DNA of 64,000 nucleotides, from positions 1 through 64,000 of the forward strand of contig CAJNOL010001392.1 of the NCBI GenBank assembly GCA_905250125.1, read 5' to 3'. Shown here piece after piece: positions 34,527 to 46,440 of the stretch. Position 1 is the stretch's first letter. Each line of letters begins with the position of its first letter. This DNA comes from Rotaria sordida. Its lineage: Eukaryota; Rotifera; Eurotatoria; Philodinida; Philodinidae. Below the pieces are notes generated by a model. It made no database searches and was not told the origin of the DNA. It saw only the letters and a list, made by a program, of their open reading frames with translations. The position numbers and the translations under genes were made by a program.

Positions 34527-36276
34527 GAACATTTAGATAAATATTAAATTGTTTTATTATCAAATAAAAAAATGTTTATTTTTGTCTTCGAAATAAGAAA
34601 TTTTTGTTTTGTTTGTAATAACGAAGATTTTTAGATAGAGTGTGGAGTCGAGATGTTAATTTTCTCTTTATCCACGTCCTAAGTTTTAAAAATAGATCAA
34701 TATTTTAAGTAAGATAATTCACATTGAATTTATTCAGCAGCTAAGCTTCGTTCTTTTTTTTTGCAAAAAATTGAATAGCTGATTAAAGAAAATCTTATTC
34801 AATACACGAAGAATTTTTTCTTAAAATTAAAAAATAAAGATAAATTATTTACTTTATTTAATCACTTTACAATTTTGTTTTATGTTGTTTAAATTGAACG
34901 AAATTACATTGATTGTATTTGAATGATAAAGTAATAACATTATAATTGTTTTCAATGGTTGTGATTATACTGAAAAATAAAAAACGCAAAAAAATTCTTT
35001 TAAAATTTTGTTACTTTTTTTTTCGTCAAGAAATATTTAGGTCAATGAAAACTCATGATTCTCATTCGTTTCAATGAATAGCAAAATGAATAGTCTAAGG
35101 TAGTTACCTGTGAGATTGGTTTTTCAAGTAAAATGTTGTAAATGATCGAACACAAGAGAATTCTAAATATACAATATAAAATATTCAATTAATGAAAATT
35201 GTTTCATTTTTATGAGATGAAAGAATAAAATAAATTAATATTTTTTCAGAGAAAAACATTCTTTTTTGGCTTTTCAGTTTAGATTAGAACTTGATGTTGA
35301 ATATCAAATTTCAATTTTAAAAAGAGTTTAAATATGATTTCGAAGTCTTCAAATCGATATATATTTTTTTATCTATGTTAATTATGAAATGATCAAAGGA
35401 AAGGAGAATAATGCATCATCATCATCATCATGAATAAAAAGCAATTCAATGTGTATGTCTGTGGATTTTTTCCCACAAGCATGCCTATGGGTTTTTTCCC
35501 CTCATTTAATATGAACCAAGAGAAAAGATCAGTGTATTTGGTTTAGTCAAATAAAAGAGCAGTTTGGGTGTATACATAGTTTTTTTCTCATGTTGTGACG
35601 TAAAGAAAAACATAATCGACGCAGTGGTCGGTTCGTGATATAAATACTAGAAGATAATATTGAATATCAACAGTAATCGATAGTGTATATTACATAGCGA
35701 ATTAAAACGGTATGTAATCCAAGATTAATTGAGAACTCTTTAACTTTATTCATTTTTTTTAGAAACGATGCCAACGCAGCCTGTACTATCTTAACACATG
35801 AATTACATAGAGCATACCACAAGCAGTGACACCTTTATCTTATTTCTTTGTAGAAAGCGTGAAGACATTTTCTTTTTCACTACGTAAAGAAAGAAAATTT
35901 ATTCACGCTTTCTATGGAGAAATAAGGCAAGGACACCACTACCTTTGGTATGCCCTAAGTAATTCTTTCCATTTTCTCGATTATTTCGTTTGCTTAGAGT
36001 ACAAGTTAGTTTTATAATTCATCTAGAAGAAAGGGAGCAAGCAGAATGGGTTGTAGTATTTACCTTTTCAGTCGTTCGCACTAGAGCTTTTATTACTGAG
36101 ATAAATGAATTGAATTCAACGACTGGCTGTGCGTTAGATAACGTAACATTTCTGATAAGAGTTGAGACATGACGGTGTAGTCAACTTTTTTTGTTTGGTT
36201 TACTTTTTTTTCTTTCTAGATATCTGAAGTAAAATATATTTAAATCAACTTGACTCTCATCAGCATTCACACAGCT
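34527..36276. other. AT-rich non-coding stretch with one palindrome
   Basis: No gene recognised. Near 35411-35431 there is a (CAT)n run. A direct pair of TGGATTTTTTCCC/TGGGTTTTTTCCC sits at about 35460-35500, and a palindrome at about 35800-35965 is listed separately. The last 300 bp are the 5' flank of the beta-helix/lectin gene. Confidence 0.5.
35800..35965. repeat. imperfect long palindrome, about 165 bp
   Basis: The centre is TAGAAAGCGTGAA (35851-35863) paired with TTCACGCTTTCTA (35902-35914). Pairing continues outward with mismatches through TCTTATTTCT/GAGAAATAAGG, GACACC/GGACACC and GAGCATACC/GGTATGCCC. Probably a fold-back element. An about 60-aa frame across it has no protein character. 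Confidence 0.7.
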
Positions 36277-38079
36277 ATGGCTTTTTTCCTGCTTCGTATT
36301 CCTTTTCTTCTTCTTGAGTTACTTTCCCTTATTCCAACTGCTTATACAGCATGCATCCCAAGTGGTGATGAAACTACTATTAATAATCTACTCTCTAGCG
36401 GAGGTGCCAATACTATAGTATCTCTCTGTGCCAACGGTGTGTTCAATCTGAAAAATCCAATTGTTTTTACAGCACCTAATCAAGAATTATCTACACAAGA
36501 ATATCCTACAAGCTCTACACGTGCGACTCTCATTGTGACTGGTGTTAATCAGACTGCTGCAATTATAGGTAATTGCAATCAATGTTCTGGTTTGAAACTT
36601 CGTAATATCCAAGTTAATGGCAATAGACCAGCTCTCGGTTTATTTGGTGGTAGCGCGAATATTGAGATTGGAGGTCCTACCAGTAATCAACTTGTAGATC
36701 ATGTACATTCCTACGAACCTCGAGGATGGTCATGTCTGCACATCACTGAAAGTGGAACAAGCGGATGTAGGAATGCAACTGTCACTAACAATGATATTGG
36801 TCCTTCCGGCAACTCTACTGGTCAGTGGGCAGATGGTATATCCATGGCATGCACAGGGAGCTTAGTTGCAAATAATGTAATTACAGATGCCACAGATGGT
36901 GCTATTGTGATTTTTGGTGCTCCTTTTACTACAATCAGAAACAATACCATCATTGCTATATCTCGTGTGCTTCTGGGTGCCATCAACATGGTGGATTATG
37001 CTCCGTATTCAGGAGATTATAATGGTGTCACAGTTGAGAACAATACTATTTGGGCTAAATCAGCATTCATAAAAACAGGCATCGCTATTGGTCCAGCTGT
37101 GTGGGGAGGAGATACAACAAACTATAACCGTAACGGTATAGTTCGTGGCAACACAGTTAAGGGCGATAATATGGGTTATGGTATTATTGTCTCTGGTGCG
37201 CATAATTTTACTGTCTTAGACAATATGTCCATCGCGAAGTACAGTGGTGCTTTCACTTCGAGCTGTTACACACCCAATAATGCACCTCCAATGGCATTTC
37301 TGAAGAGTACTAGAGCTGATGGGAATATCCAATCAAACTTTGTCTTAGGCAGAGCCCAGTACATCATCTGTATACAGCCAGGTCTCTCTAACGCTTACAC
37401 CTATCAGTCGGGACAGTTGAACTTATATTCCAATGAACAAATCAATTTACAAAATGCTACTTTCATCCTTCAAAATGACGGCAATTTAGTTCTCTACAAA
37501 GCGAGTTCTGCGATGTGGGCATCGAATACTTGCTGTACTGACTGCAGCAATAAACAATGCAGACTCACCTTCAACAGTGAAGGTCAGTTAGTTATATACA
37601 AGCAAACAGAAATATTAACTTTATGGCCGCCTGCTTATAACGGCACCTTGGGCTCTAGTTCCATCCGTTTCTCTAATACGAGCCCTTATTTGACCTTCAC
37701 TGATGGGAACGACAATTATGTATGGGCCTCTTCCTACGACTTCTATCCTTCCTTTCGTCTCGATAATGGCAATTTTGTCCGCCAAATACCAAGCACCACT
37801 CCTATTTATCTTACTTTGTTGAATAATGGAAATCTTGCTATATACAGTGAAGCCATTAGCACAGGAACATTGTTATGGAGTACTTCTCTCAGTGGGAAGA
37901 CCTGCAACAATGGTTGTTTTCTCGCATTTCAAGCAGATGGAAATGTTGTAATTTACGGTGATCAAGGAGCTCTATGGGCAACAGGCACAAATCCTTCGGG
38001 TGCAAAGTTATTGTTCAACACAGTCTCTCCTTATTTGCAAGTTTACAATTCTATTGGCGCTGTTATTTGGCACTCATGA
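36277..38079 (+). CDS. secreted right-handed beta-helix protein with C-terminal bulb-type lectin domain
   Basis: Single exon, 600 aa from the ATG at 36277. The frame is open further upstream only via a TTG, and the ATG starts a good signal peptide ending near AYTA (residues 1-25). Residues about 30-365 show repeated short beta strands with N-ladder turns (NNTI, ENNTIW, VRGNTV), typical of pectate-lyase-like parallel beta-helices. The C-terminal about 220 residues are bulb-lectin (GNA-type) units: QNDGNLVLY and FQADGNVVIY keep the QxDxNxVxY mannose-binding pattern, while two others (FNSEGQLVIY, LLNNGNLAIY) are degenerate. The architecture suggests an extracellular carbohydrate-binding or polysaccharide-acting protein. 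It is intronless and resembles fungal and plant modules, so horizontal origin is plausible but not shown. Catalytic residues cannot be assigned. Confidence 0.85.
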   Translation: MAFFLLRIPFLLLELLSLIPTAYTACIPSGDETTINNLLSSGGANTIVSLCANGVFNLKNPIVFTAPNQELSTQEYPTSSTRATLIVTGVNQTAAIIGNCNQCSGLKLRNIQVNGNRPALGLFGGSANIEIGGPTSNQLVDHVHSYEPRGWSCLHITESGTSGCRNATVTNNDIGPSGNSTGQWADGISMACTGSLVANNVITDATDGAIVIFGAPFTTIRNNTIIAISRVLLGAINMVDYAPYSGDYNGVTVENNTIWAKSAFIKTGIAIGPAVWGGDTTNYNRNGIVRGNTVKGDNMGYGIIVSGAHNFTVLDNMSIAKYSGAFTSSCYTPNNAPPMAFLKSTRADGNIQSNFVLGRAQYIICIQPGLSNAYTYQSGQLNLYSNEQINLQNATFILQNDGNLVLYKASSAMWASNTCCTDCSNKQCRLTFNSEGQLVIYKQTEILTLWPPAYNGTLGSSSIRFSNTSPYLTFTDGNDNYVWASSYDFYPSFRLDNGNFVRQIPSTTPIYLTLLNNGNLAIYSEAISTGTLLWSTSLSGKTCNNGCFLAFQADGNVVIYGDQGALWATGTNPSGAKLLFNTVSPYLQVYNSIGAVIWHS

Positions 38080-38309
38080 TCACACTGTAACATTGTTGGA
38101 ATTAAAACTATTTATTTTAAAGATATTTATTCTGCTTTTTCCCTGTAGATACGGTCACTTTTTTTTGTTCGTTTTAATGTGAAAGTTTTCAGTGCAATCT
38201 CTTCAAGATTAAAATGTGAAACATGATTGAGCAGTTTTAAATAGACATGAAAATGCTTCTTTTTTTTTGCAACAACACGCGACGATGTCAAGGAAGAATA
38301 ACCATCAAT

Positions 38310-38382
38310 TGTGGGGTGGGTGTGTGCCTTCATCTAATCAACATCTACATACACTTACACCCGCACCTCACGTCCATACCCT
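38310..38382. repeat. telomere-like hairpin
   Basis: A short G-rich arm TTGTGGGGTGGGTGTGTG, a long loop, then a degenerate C-rich arm (ACACTTACACCCGCACCTCA and CCATACCCTC). Confidence 0.65.
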
Positions 38383-38390
38383 CAGTCCTA

Positions 38391-38557
38391 CGTCACTTCC
38401 ATTAATTCGACTACGTAATCTACATAGACAATCGTCACGAATATTTGGAGGCATTGATTTACACGCCTCTCTCTGTCTTGCACGTATCGAAGTGACGTAT
38501 AGAGAAAATGTGAAGAAGATGGGTTTGGATCGATACAGCATCGTCAACGTATTTTGA
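38391..38557 (+). CDS. unrecognised coding-like fragment next to a hairpin
   Basis: After the C-rich arm, a frame of about 55 codons to a TGA at 38555 reads as ordinary protein (contains LRNLHRQSSRIFGGIDLHA and KKMGLDRYSIVNVF). Upstream, the same frame is the translated repeat, so there is no native start. It may be the 3' end of a gene cut off at the repeat, or chance. Family unknown. Confidence 0.25.
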
Positions 38558-38623
38558 GTTCATTCAAAAAGTTTAATCAGGCCGATCTGAGAATGACTTT
38601 AGTACGTGAAGATATATCATGTA

Positions 38624-38691
38624 TCTTGAGAATGTGAGTGTGGATAGATAAAAAGAAGATTAACGCATACACTTTCACCCACACTCTCAAG
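38624..38691. repeat. telomere-like hairpin with unique-sequence base
   Basis: CTTGAGAATGTGAGTGTGG pairs with CCCACACTCTCAAG around an about 35-bp loop containing AAAAAGAAGATTAACGC. The stem extends beyond the hexamer into CTTGAG/CTCAAG. Confidence 0.75.
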
Positions 38692-38905
38692 AATCAAGCT
38701 TCTTATATGTTCAACCACTGAATGTCATCTTTGCGTAATGTTGAATAGTTGATATAGAATATGAGTATTATATTTATCATTCAATCACACCCGTAAAATC
38801 TTCCATTTTGATTTCAAGACGACTCGCATTGTAGCTCGTTTCTAAATATTGTCGATTAAAACTGGTATGCTTTCTATTATGCAACATGTGCCAGAGGCTT
38901 GAATT

Positions 38906-39951
38906 TTATTCGAGTTCAATACTAGTCACTGGTGGAGCATTAGAAGGACCAATCTGATTGTTATGAGGATGAAACCGTTGTTTCCATTGTTGCCAATACT
39001 TTTTTATTAACACATATCTCACTTGTCGACGATATTGTGAAGATGATAGCCAGAATATATAAAAATTTACCTAGAAAAAGGAATATTTTATTAGTAATTA
39101 TAAAACACATACAATTTTACCGCATAATTAAGATATAAAACTGAATTTATGATTGCTTGAACGAGTCTTTCAACAGCTATTCGCATAGAATCTGTCGGAT
39201 TGATGATAATATTAATTGAATAGACACGATAAATGACAAAAGGTGTATTAAAAATAATCAGAAAACTAACACGTAGAAGAACAAGTTTAGTTAATTGTCG
39301 ATCTAGACGACGACGAACAATAGGTACTTGTCGTCGAATAATGCGACGAACATTACGGCAAGCTAAAATACTAAAAGAACCAGCAACCACTATTGGTAAG
39401 AGACCGCTTAGTATTGGATAGAAAAAATACGAATAATATCGGATTAATATGGGATACGAAGCGGCACAATCACCTGGTGGCTTGGCATCAAAAAAGACTC
39501 CGAATGCGACTGAATGACAAAGTGAAAAACATATTCCTACAATGACTAAATTTCGAGCCAATTTCAGTGAACTTTTGTATCTCAAATATACTGAATAACT
39601 TGTTGCAAGAAATTGATCAAATGCAGTGAAACATATTGTAGAAAATAAAACTAATACAAATGTTTGTCCTATTATGATTCGTATTTTACACCATATAGGA
39701 GAAGAATACCATATATTAAACCCATATCGAACAGTTAACAGACGAAGAATGAAATTATATATCAATAAAGCGATATTCACAATCGATTCAACCATTAAAT
39801 AGAATACGCATTGATTATTTCGAAATATTTTAATCTTTGTAAATATAAGTATAACCAAGGAATTACCGATTAATCCCATAATAACAATAATAATAATAGT
39901 AGAGAGAGTATATTGTTGAGTAAACATCGAAATTGTTGATGGAGATGTCAT
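38906..39951 (-). CDS. rhodopsin-type (class A) GPCR, divergent, 2 exons, 331 aa
   Basis: Exon 1 (39951-39121) and exon 2 (39070-38906) are joined across a 50-bp GT-AG intron. Seven hydrophobic helices are visible: TM1 contains GLIGNSLVILIF with the class A GN motif, and TM3 begins after C in WCKIRI and ends FDQFLATS in place of DRY. TM7 NYAVNFYIFWLSSSQYRRQV is completed only by the second exon and is followed by helix 8 and a short tail. An extracellular Cys (GDCAASYP) can pair with TM3 Cys. The altered DRY and the short loops match the large bdelloid-specific GPCR expansion as I recall it. The ligand is unknown, possibly a peptide. The ATG at 39951 gives an extracellular N-terminus of about 15 residues. 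Confidence 0.88.
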
Positions 39952-41119
39952 ATTTTAATGCTTAGTTCTGATATTTCTTTGCATTTATTAATGAAATAGA
40001 AACAGAAATAAGTAATTGAATGTCATCATTGAAAATGCATCGTGCCGTGCGTGTTCTTCCTGCAGATGGTAAAAATTTATCTAATTTTTGTCTATTAGAT
40101 GTCGAATTAAAGTAATTGAGACAATTATGACATTTTGAATTAGAACTTTTTTCGTTCAAATGCAAACAAAATCTAATCATTTTTGTATATCGTGTAATAT
40201 TCCTAACCTTATTCGTACTGAGAATGGTTGAGAATTCTTCTTTCTCTCATCCTCATCCATTCTAAAACTTCATTAATTCTTACAGAGAAAGTAGTGTACT
40301 CTGAAAACATGATGTATTATGTATTTCTTTGTTCCGTAAATGACATATTCTGGTAGAAACAAGAGTAAACAAGTATATTAATACTTGTAGCATGTAGTGC
40401 GTGATTCAGTGAATAGATAAGATCTTGATCATTATTTTTCCAATTAATATATATCTCTCCTCAGTTATTTATTTTTTGAAAAATAAACTCAACGTTGTTA
40501 ACGCCATCATTAACATCTATTTCTAATTCGTCTTTACCAAACTGTGAATCATCGTGTCATTTTCGGTAAATATGTTGTTGGTCGACATACATTTCGTCGA
40601 CACACGAGTTCATATTAGAGCATATTTCAATTTTTGTCCCGACGATGAGAAAATGACAAGAATAACTTTGTTATCTTTTGACAAAAATTTTTCGATCAAA
40701 TGTCCTGTCGACGAAGTGCATTTCTACAAAAAATCTTCGAAGAAGTTATGTCGACGAAAATATTGATGTCTTTTAACTTGATTTTTGGGTGAGAGAGTAT
40801 GGGAGCGAAAATCTTCCCTCAGTGCTCGTCGTCACCTTCACAAATACTCACACCTTAAAGTTTCGAGAAGGTACAGCCGATCAGGGTGTCAAATGTTCGT
40901 CTTTTTTATGAGTCGAAATAATTATGAGTTTATGCCGAAACATATTCAGCTATGCGTCATTGACACAGCATTGTTACTTTTTCTTGTTATTCAACTCATA
41001 TAAGAAGATCTCATGGATTTTCAATGAATATTTTCTAGAAGTTAGAAGCAATAAGAGCTCATAATCATGTAAATAACAAGGAGTGTATACACTTCTAATC
41101 AATATTTGAAGCATATGGA

Positions 41120-41166
41120 TTTGGGTATGGATTTTCTGTTCATTTATACTTACACCCACACCCATA
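41120..41166. repeat. telomere-like hairpin, short
   Basis: A minimal G-rich arm TTTGGGTATGG, a loop of about 20 bp, and a C-rich arm ACTTACACCCACACCCATA. G-first. Confidence 0.6.
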
Positions 41167-41867
41167 ACTATCTTTTAATATTAATGTTTTTGAATCTGAT
41201 GCTATCGATCTAGTTAAATGTGTGAAATGATAATTTAAATGCCCAGGTGAATACAATACTTGAACTAAATCATTATAGTCAAATAACTCGTGAAGAAATC
41301 CATTGAGTAAATCTTCAATACATGTTATCTTGTTTGTGAACTATGTCATTGTTTATCGTAGCTCAAAAGCTAAAGAATCTATACAATACTTCTTTTTTTT
41401 TTGAAACCTATATTTCGTCATAATAGTATGTTAGCAATAGTGTAAATGTTAGGATTAACGAATAAAAGTTTCTTATTTCTTTATCAACAAATGATTTCTC
41501 ATGCTTTTTCTTTTTACTATTTCAAGACTAAACGAACAGATAAGACAAAAAAAAAGGAAAAAGCTACTTAAAGATGTCATAAACAAAAAAGTGACCTTTC
41601 GCATATGATCATTCTCTTCTGTACTGCGCCGCAACTGTGTAGGTGTGTCACAAAGTTCATAGTATAATCTTGTTTCTTTCTGCTGGCGCACAGCTCAGCA
41701 TCAAATAGTGAAATCATTTCAACTATCACTGAAGCCTTATCAGATGAAAGGTTACTAATCCGTTTAAATTTTCAAACAGTTGAGCTTCAGACAAGCTTTC
41801 CTTAATTTACAGAGTTTTACTTTGACAACTGAGCATCTATTACCCATTTTAAAATACAAAAAAAAAA

Positions 41868-41930
41868 GGGTAGGTTGAGTGTGAATATGAGTCTATTCTC
41901 TTTCTTTCTTGCACATACACACTCAAAATA
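41868..41930. repeat. telomere-like hairpin, degenerate
   Basis: A G-rich arm AGGGTAGGTTGAGTGTGAAT and a C-rich arm CACATACACACTCAA pair through GAGTGTG/CACACTC around a pyrimidine-rich loop (CTCTTTCTTTCTTG). Confidence 0.6.
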
Positions 41931-42439
41931 TACAAAATATATTTAAATATATAAATAATTATCATCGGTTATGATCTATGTCATTGAATTCGACAAAAAT
42001 ACATTATTTATCTATTTACTATTGCTACTAATATTCTTTTTTGAAATCAAATATGTGAATTCATCTGTTGAATTATTTTGATGTTTGTAAAAACGTTTTA
42101 GAAAGCTTTTGAAAATTTCCAATTGTCATGTTTTATCTCAATATTTAGCTTGTATTGAGCACATTTGCATGAAATATATACATTCGATTTATGACGAAAT
42201 AAATAAGTGAACAATGTTCATGCCATATTCCTATGTACATTCATTTGCATTCATACAAAAGAGAAAGTCGATCATTCTATTTACGCGATAAAACGGAGGA
42301 CGAAAAACTTTTATTGAAGATTATTCATGACTTTAAAGGTCATGCAGTAATATCAATACTACTTTATGTGTTATCAATTGCACTCTTTCTTTTCTTACAA
42401 CATGTGACAAACACAAGAAAAAGAAAATTACAAAGCAGT

Positions 42440-43024
42440 ATGTCTATTCTCACATTTGCAGCATTTCTTCTAGTAGCAATTGTCGAAACTACTCGTGGTT
42501 CATGCAAATATAACGGTAAGCCTATTATGGATCGTTGTTTCATTTAAGATATAAAAATACTTCTAGGAATTCCATGCGGATCCACTGATTCTTTCACGTG
42601 GTGTTGTCCAAGTAAGTTCGAAATTTTATTATATTAATTTGAAAATTTTGATTTGACAGAAGTGAAAACTTGTGGCAGCTCATTTGGGACGTGTGTGAAT
42701 CGTCCATTTCCTGCATGGGTCATCACTCTTATAATTATCTCGAGTCCCATATTGATCATTATTTGTTGTATCATTTGTACTATCATAAACACCAAGAATT
42801 CACGTCGAGTATCTAATATATCAACGGATGTTGAACCTTTTACAATTACTCAGTCTCGAACATTATTTCGAGATCGATCCCCACCACCATTTATGGAAGA
42901 TTCGCCACCCAGCTATGAGATGGCAATGGCTAGTAGTTTACAAAAGCCAAATATGCAACGTACTGATATACTCGATGAATCAAACAATTCATTTCATTCA
43001 CATCATAATAATCGAAATGTTTGA
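42440..43024 (+). CDS. small Cys-rich type I membrane protein with PPxY tail (Shisa-like architecture), 3 exons, 161 aa
   Basis: Exons 42440-42515, 42567-42611 and 42660-43024 join in frame; the introns are 51 and 48 bp. Residues 1-20 form a signal peptide (MSILTFAAFLLVAIVETTRG). Residues 21-58 form a compact ectodomain with six cysteines, including a CCP doublet. Residues about 60-83 are a transmembrane helix with its own cysteines, and the rest is a cytosolic tail with SPPPF and the PPSY motif (residues 123-126) that binds WW domains of Nedd4-type ligases. This order matches the Shisa/VOPP1/WBP1-like group, adaptors for receptor or ligase trafficking; membership is inferred from architecture only. 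The ATG at 42440 was chosen because it starts the signal peptide; a longer frame from 42233 would bury it behind another hydrophobic segment. Confidence 0.75.
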
Positions 43025-46000
43025 AAATAATTTATTTTTCTTTTATTTCTTGTAAAAAGACAAGCGTACATGGCATGATCAAAACGATTTTTGATTGTTA
43101 CATGTTGAAGAAAAAAAAGAAGATGTAAAATATTTTCTCCGTTCATAACCAGTGACACAAATTAATAATATTCGTACATAGCGATCTAAGTTAACATTGA
43201 TTAAAATTTTCTGACAATAATCTTCTACTTCTTTATTCTGAACAAAATCGAGTATTTAGTTAATCAAAACATCAATTTTTATTCTTCTCGAAAACAGTTG
43301 AAAAATGCTTTTCATTGGATTCTAGTGGAAAGTGCATCATTTGATGCTGATGAATATCTGATTGCTTTGAATGTTTTTGCTTTCATCCTGATCCAAACTG
43401 TGATTTTCGGAAAAAAAGATGAAGTTCCGTAACAGCAAGTGTTTTCTGAAAAGCTCAGTTCCAGCTAAAGAAAGATCAATGAAATGTTTACTGGTAGTAC
43501 ATCTAAGTAATATTTATCTGTAATAAAAGTTTCAAGAAATTTGCTTTTGCCATTAACGAAAAAATACAGTTCTGTAAAAAATTGTAGAATCACAAGAACG
43601 AAAATGTGCCACTTTTTCTGGTTCAATGATTTTCTTTGATTTCTTCATTGTTGGATTATTATCAACATTATTTGTAATAATAGACTCATTTGATGTTATA
43701 GAAGATATACATTCATCAAGAATAATATCATTAGAATTTATGGATGAATTCATGTTTAATTGTTTTACACAAATTAATAAATTATTCTTTACTAAATTGA
43801 TTTTTTTGCTGAAGTAGATCGTTATTTTTCAGTAATTTATATGCATCCAAAAGGAAATGAGATAGATATACTTTAAGAAAGACATTTTAGATTTCTTATT
43901 TTTGTACCAGACATATTATGACAGTTCAAGAAGGTATCTCGAAACAATTCATAATTTGATGATTTATTAAAGGAAATTTTTCATCAGATACAAAATTATC
44001 TGTTTGGTATTGTTTATTTATTTTAAATCTGTTAGCATTCTCTATCTTCTACTATCATTGTTTTTTCAGCACCGTCATCAGCGTGTCTCAAAGCTTTGAC
44101 ATTCGCGTCTGATATCAAACGTGATTTTTTTCAAATCCTTTGCTTTAGTGATTATGTGATTTCCGAGCGACTCCACGTAAGTGTCAATAAATCAGCAACA
44201 TTAGTGCAAAAAGTCTGTGAATAAAATCGGCAAAAATCCTCCAGGTAGCATGAGACGGGGCGGGTGGAGTGTAGGAGGGTCTGGATGCTGGCTGCGAGTA
44301 AAAGAAGATCACTACTTACATATACACTTTGCTCGCTCTCAACAAGGCAATTGCTGGAAATTGAGAAAGTTTGTTTAACTAGACAATCAATCCGAAAAAC
44401 ATATCAAACTTAAGGAAAACCATTGAGTTCAATTAAAATCCTATTTAACTTTCCACAAGTTTGTGTCTATTATCTGACGCATCTATAGATGAAAATGTAT
44501 AAATATGACTAGAATATTATTGAAGGGTGTGTATTTAGAATACAGCTAATGTTTTCTAAACAGAGAAAGATCTTCTCGGATAAATTCATCAAATAACAAA
44601 AACTAAAAAAAACTACTGCATATGGTTCAAGCAATGATTTGCTGCACCAAAAGTCACATTGACATCTTAACATTGAAAACGAATGGTGACAGTGATGTCT
44701 CAGAAACAGTACATGGTACTGATTTAAATGTTGTTCGATAAATAAAATCTGTGAATGCAAAATAATATCAGCATTTACTACGGTTTCGAATGAACAAATT
44801 GATTAAGTTTCAATCATATGATATTGACGTCAGCACATCATTAAATACCCGTCATTTTTGAATGATTGAACTAACAACTGAGTAAAACGATTCAAATTAA
44901 TCTACTATATTTTTCAAGAAACATAGACTAAATACCAACCTGAAACATAATCACCTAACTAAAGAACTTGAGAGAATCTCTTGAACGAATAACTCATGTT
45001 TAGCTAATATATTGATTCAATGTCACGATGAAAGATTAAAAGGAACTAGAAAATTTGACTACGAAACAAACATATGTTGGATATTTTTAGTGCCGAGTGC
45101 GCAGTGCTTCATAGTTTTAAAATCAAAATTTCATTTATGGTCAGTAATATATAGAAGGAACGAGAAGAGCATCAAGTCTCGCTATCAACACTTTTTTTAT
45201 GAAAAAATTTTCAACATTCTTCATAGACTTTGGAAATGTTCTACTGTAATTTTGATGACTATATAATGTGCCATATTCGATGAAATATTAATTAGAAGAA
45301 CGGTATCCCTTTCTGAATTAATCGTTGATACGTTGTTTCCGGTTGAATATTCAAATCATTTTTTAGATGTAAGAAGATAGTTGACACTAATGAAGACATG
45401 TTGTAGTATTTATCGCATCGAAAACATTTATCCTTCGTAGTCAATTATTTAAAAACGAAGTTGTTGATCATGATTTTGATTTATTCGAGCAGCCTTTGAA
45501 AGAAAAAACCTTATTCAAGTCACCAGAAATGCATGAAGAGAATTTCGCCATTTGTTATTGAGATGGTTAATATTCGAGAAAAAAATAAATGATAGTTACG
45601 TATTGTTTGAATAGCTGTTTGCCGAATGAATAATTGGTCTTTTCTTACGTCATAAAGCAAGTCCAGTGCGAACTTATATCGAAACCCATCATAGCTATTA
45701 ATCAACCGCTTAATTTGCTCGCTATTCGATTTAGGATGAATTTTTGAGCTTGTACTTTATATCGTTACTTCCGTTTCTTTCCTTATCTCCGATTACTTTT
45801 CCTTCTAACGGAAGTTCTTAAACAATGAATGAAAAATGCAAAGTTTATCATAATGTGACTGCCGAGTAGAATTTTTCATTTTCTTCACTAGAAAATTGTA
45901 AGCGACAACGGAAAAAATTCTCGCATTTTTCCTGAAATTTCAATATATTATCGTTCCATTGTCATCAATTATTCAAGCAACTGTCGTTCTCTTCTGTCTA

Positions 46001-46440
46001 GACAAGTTTTCAGAATTTTTTTTCATCATATTACTGCCTAGTAGGTTTTAGTTTTAATATTCAGCAATGTTTTATAAAGATGTCGTAAGATGTTGGCTTC
46101 GCTCGTTCGCATAGCATACATCTCATTCATTGGTCAGTCAACTAATGTAGTAATATGAGACAATAGATTGATTTATTGATCTGTTTTTCTTCTTCAAATA
46201 CCTATTTCGATCGTACTTTTATATTGTTATGTTGATTGTATTTTGTTGCGAATTATGATAATTTTCTATAGAGATTCTACAAATAATACCGTCGATCAGT
46301 CGTAAGATGACAGTCAAAGTTCGCAGAAAAAAGAAAACATTTCAGAATAATAATTAATTCTTTCACCTAATACTTACTAATAATCTATCGTTTATTTCTC
46401 TTCTGTATAGTTTGTTTTTTTTACAGATATTTTTACGAAA
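43025..46440. other. long interval without supportable genes
   Basis: A minus-strand 66-codon frame at 43553-43753 (starting MNSSINSND, Ser/Asn-rich) could be an exon but has no recognised domain. Minus-strand frames near 45290-45705 (for example GFRYKFALDLLYDVRKDQL and LNIQPETTYQRLIQKGIPFF) look weakly coding and could be remnants. A G-rich patch at about 44255-44290 (GGGGCGGGTGGAGTGTAGG) has only a weak C-rich partner. Confidence 0.4.

Larger units (their letters stand above)
38080..38905. other. non-coding interval with two telomere-like hairpins
   Basis: This lies between the convergent ends of the lectin gene and the GPCR gene. It holds hairpins at 38310-38382 and 38624-38691, plus a coding-like fragment between them. 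Confidence 0.6.
39952..42439. other. non-coding interval with two telomere-like hairpins
   Basis: No supportable gene; short frames near 40000-40180 and 40554-41003 lack protein character. Two hairpins are listed separately. The last 250 bp form the 5' flank of the small membrane-protein gene, where an upstream in-frame ATG at 42233 exists but is not preferred. Confidence 0.5.

Noticed and set aside
36250..36276. Start of the lectin gene at 36250
   Set aside because: The codon there is TTG; the ATG at 36277 begins a proper signal peptide.
44255..44330. A further telomere-like hairpin
   Set aside because: A G-rich patch is present but the C-rich partner is too weak to pair; it was not counted in the set.
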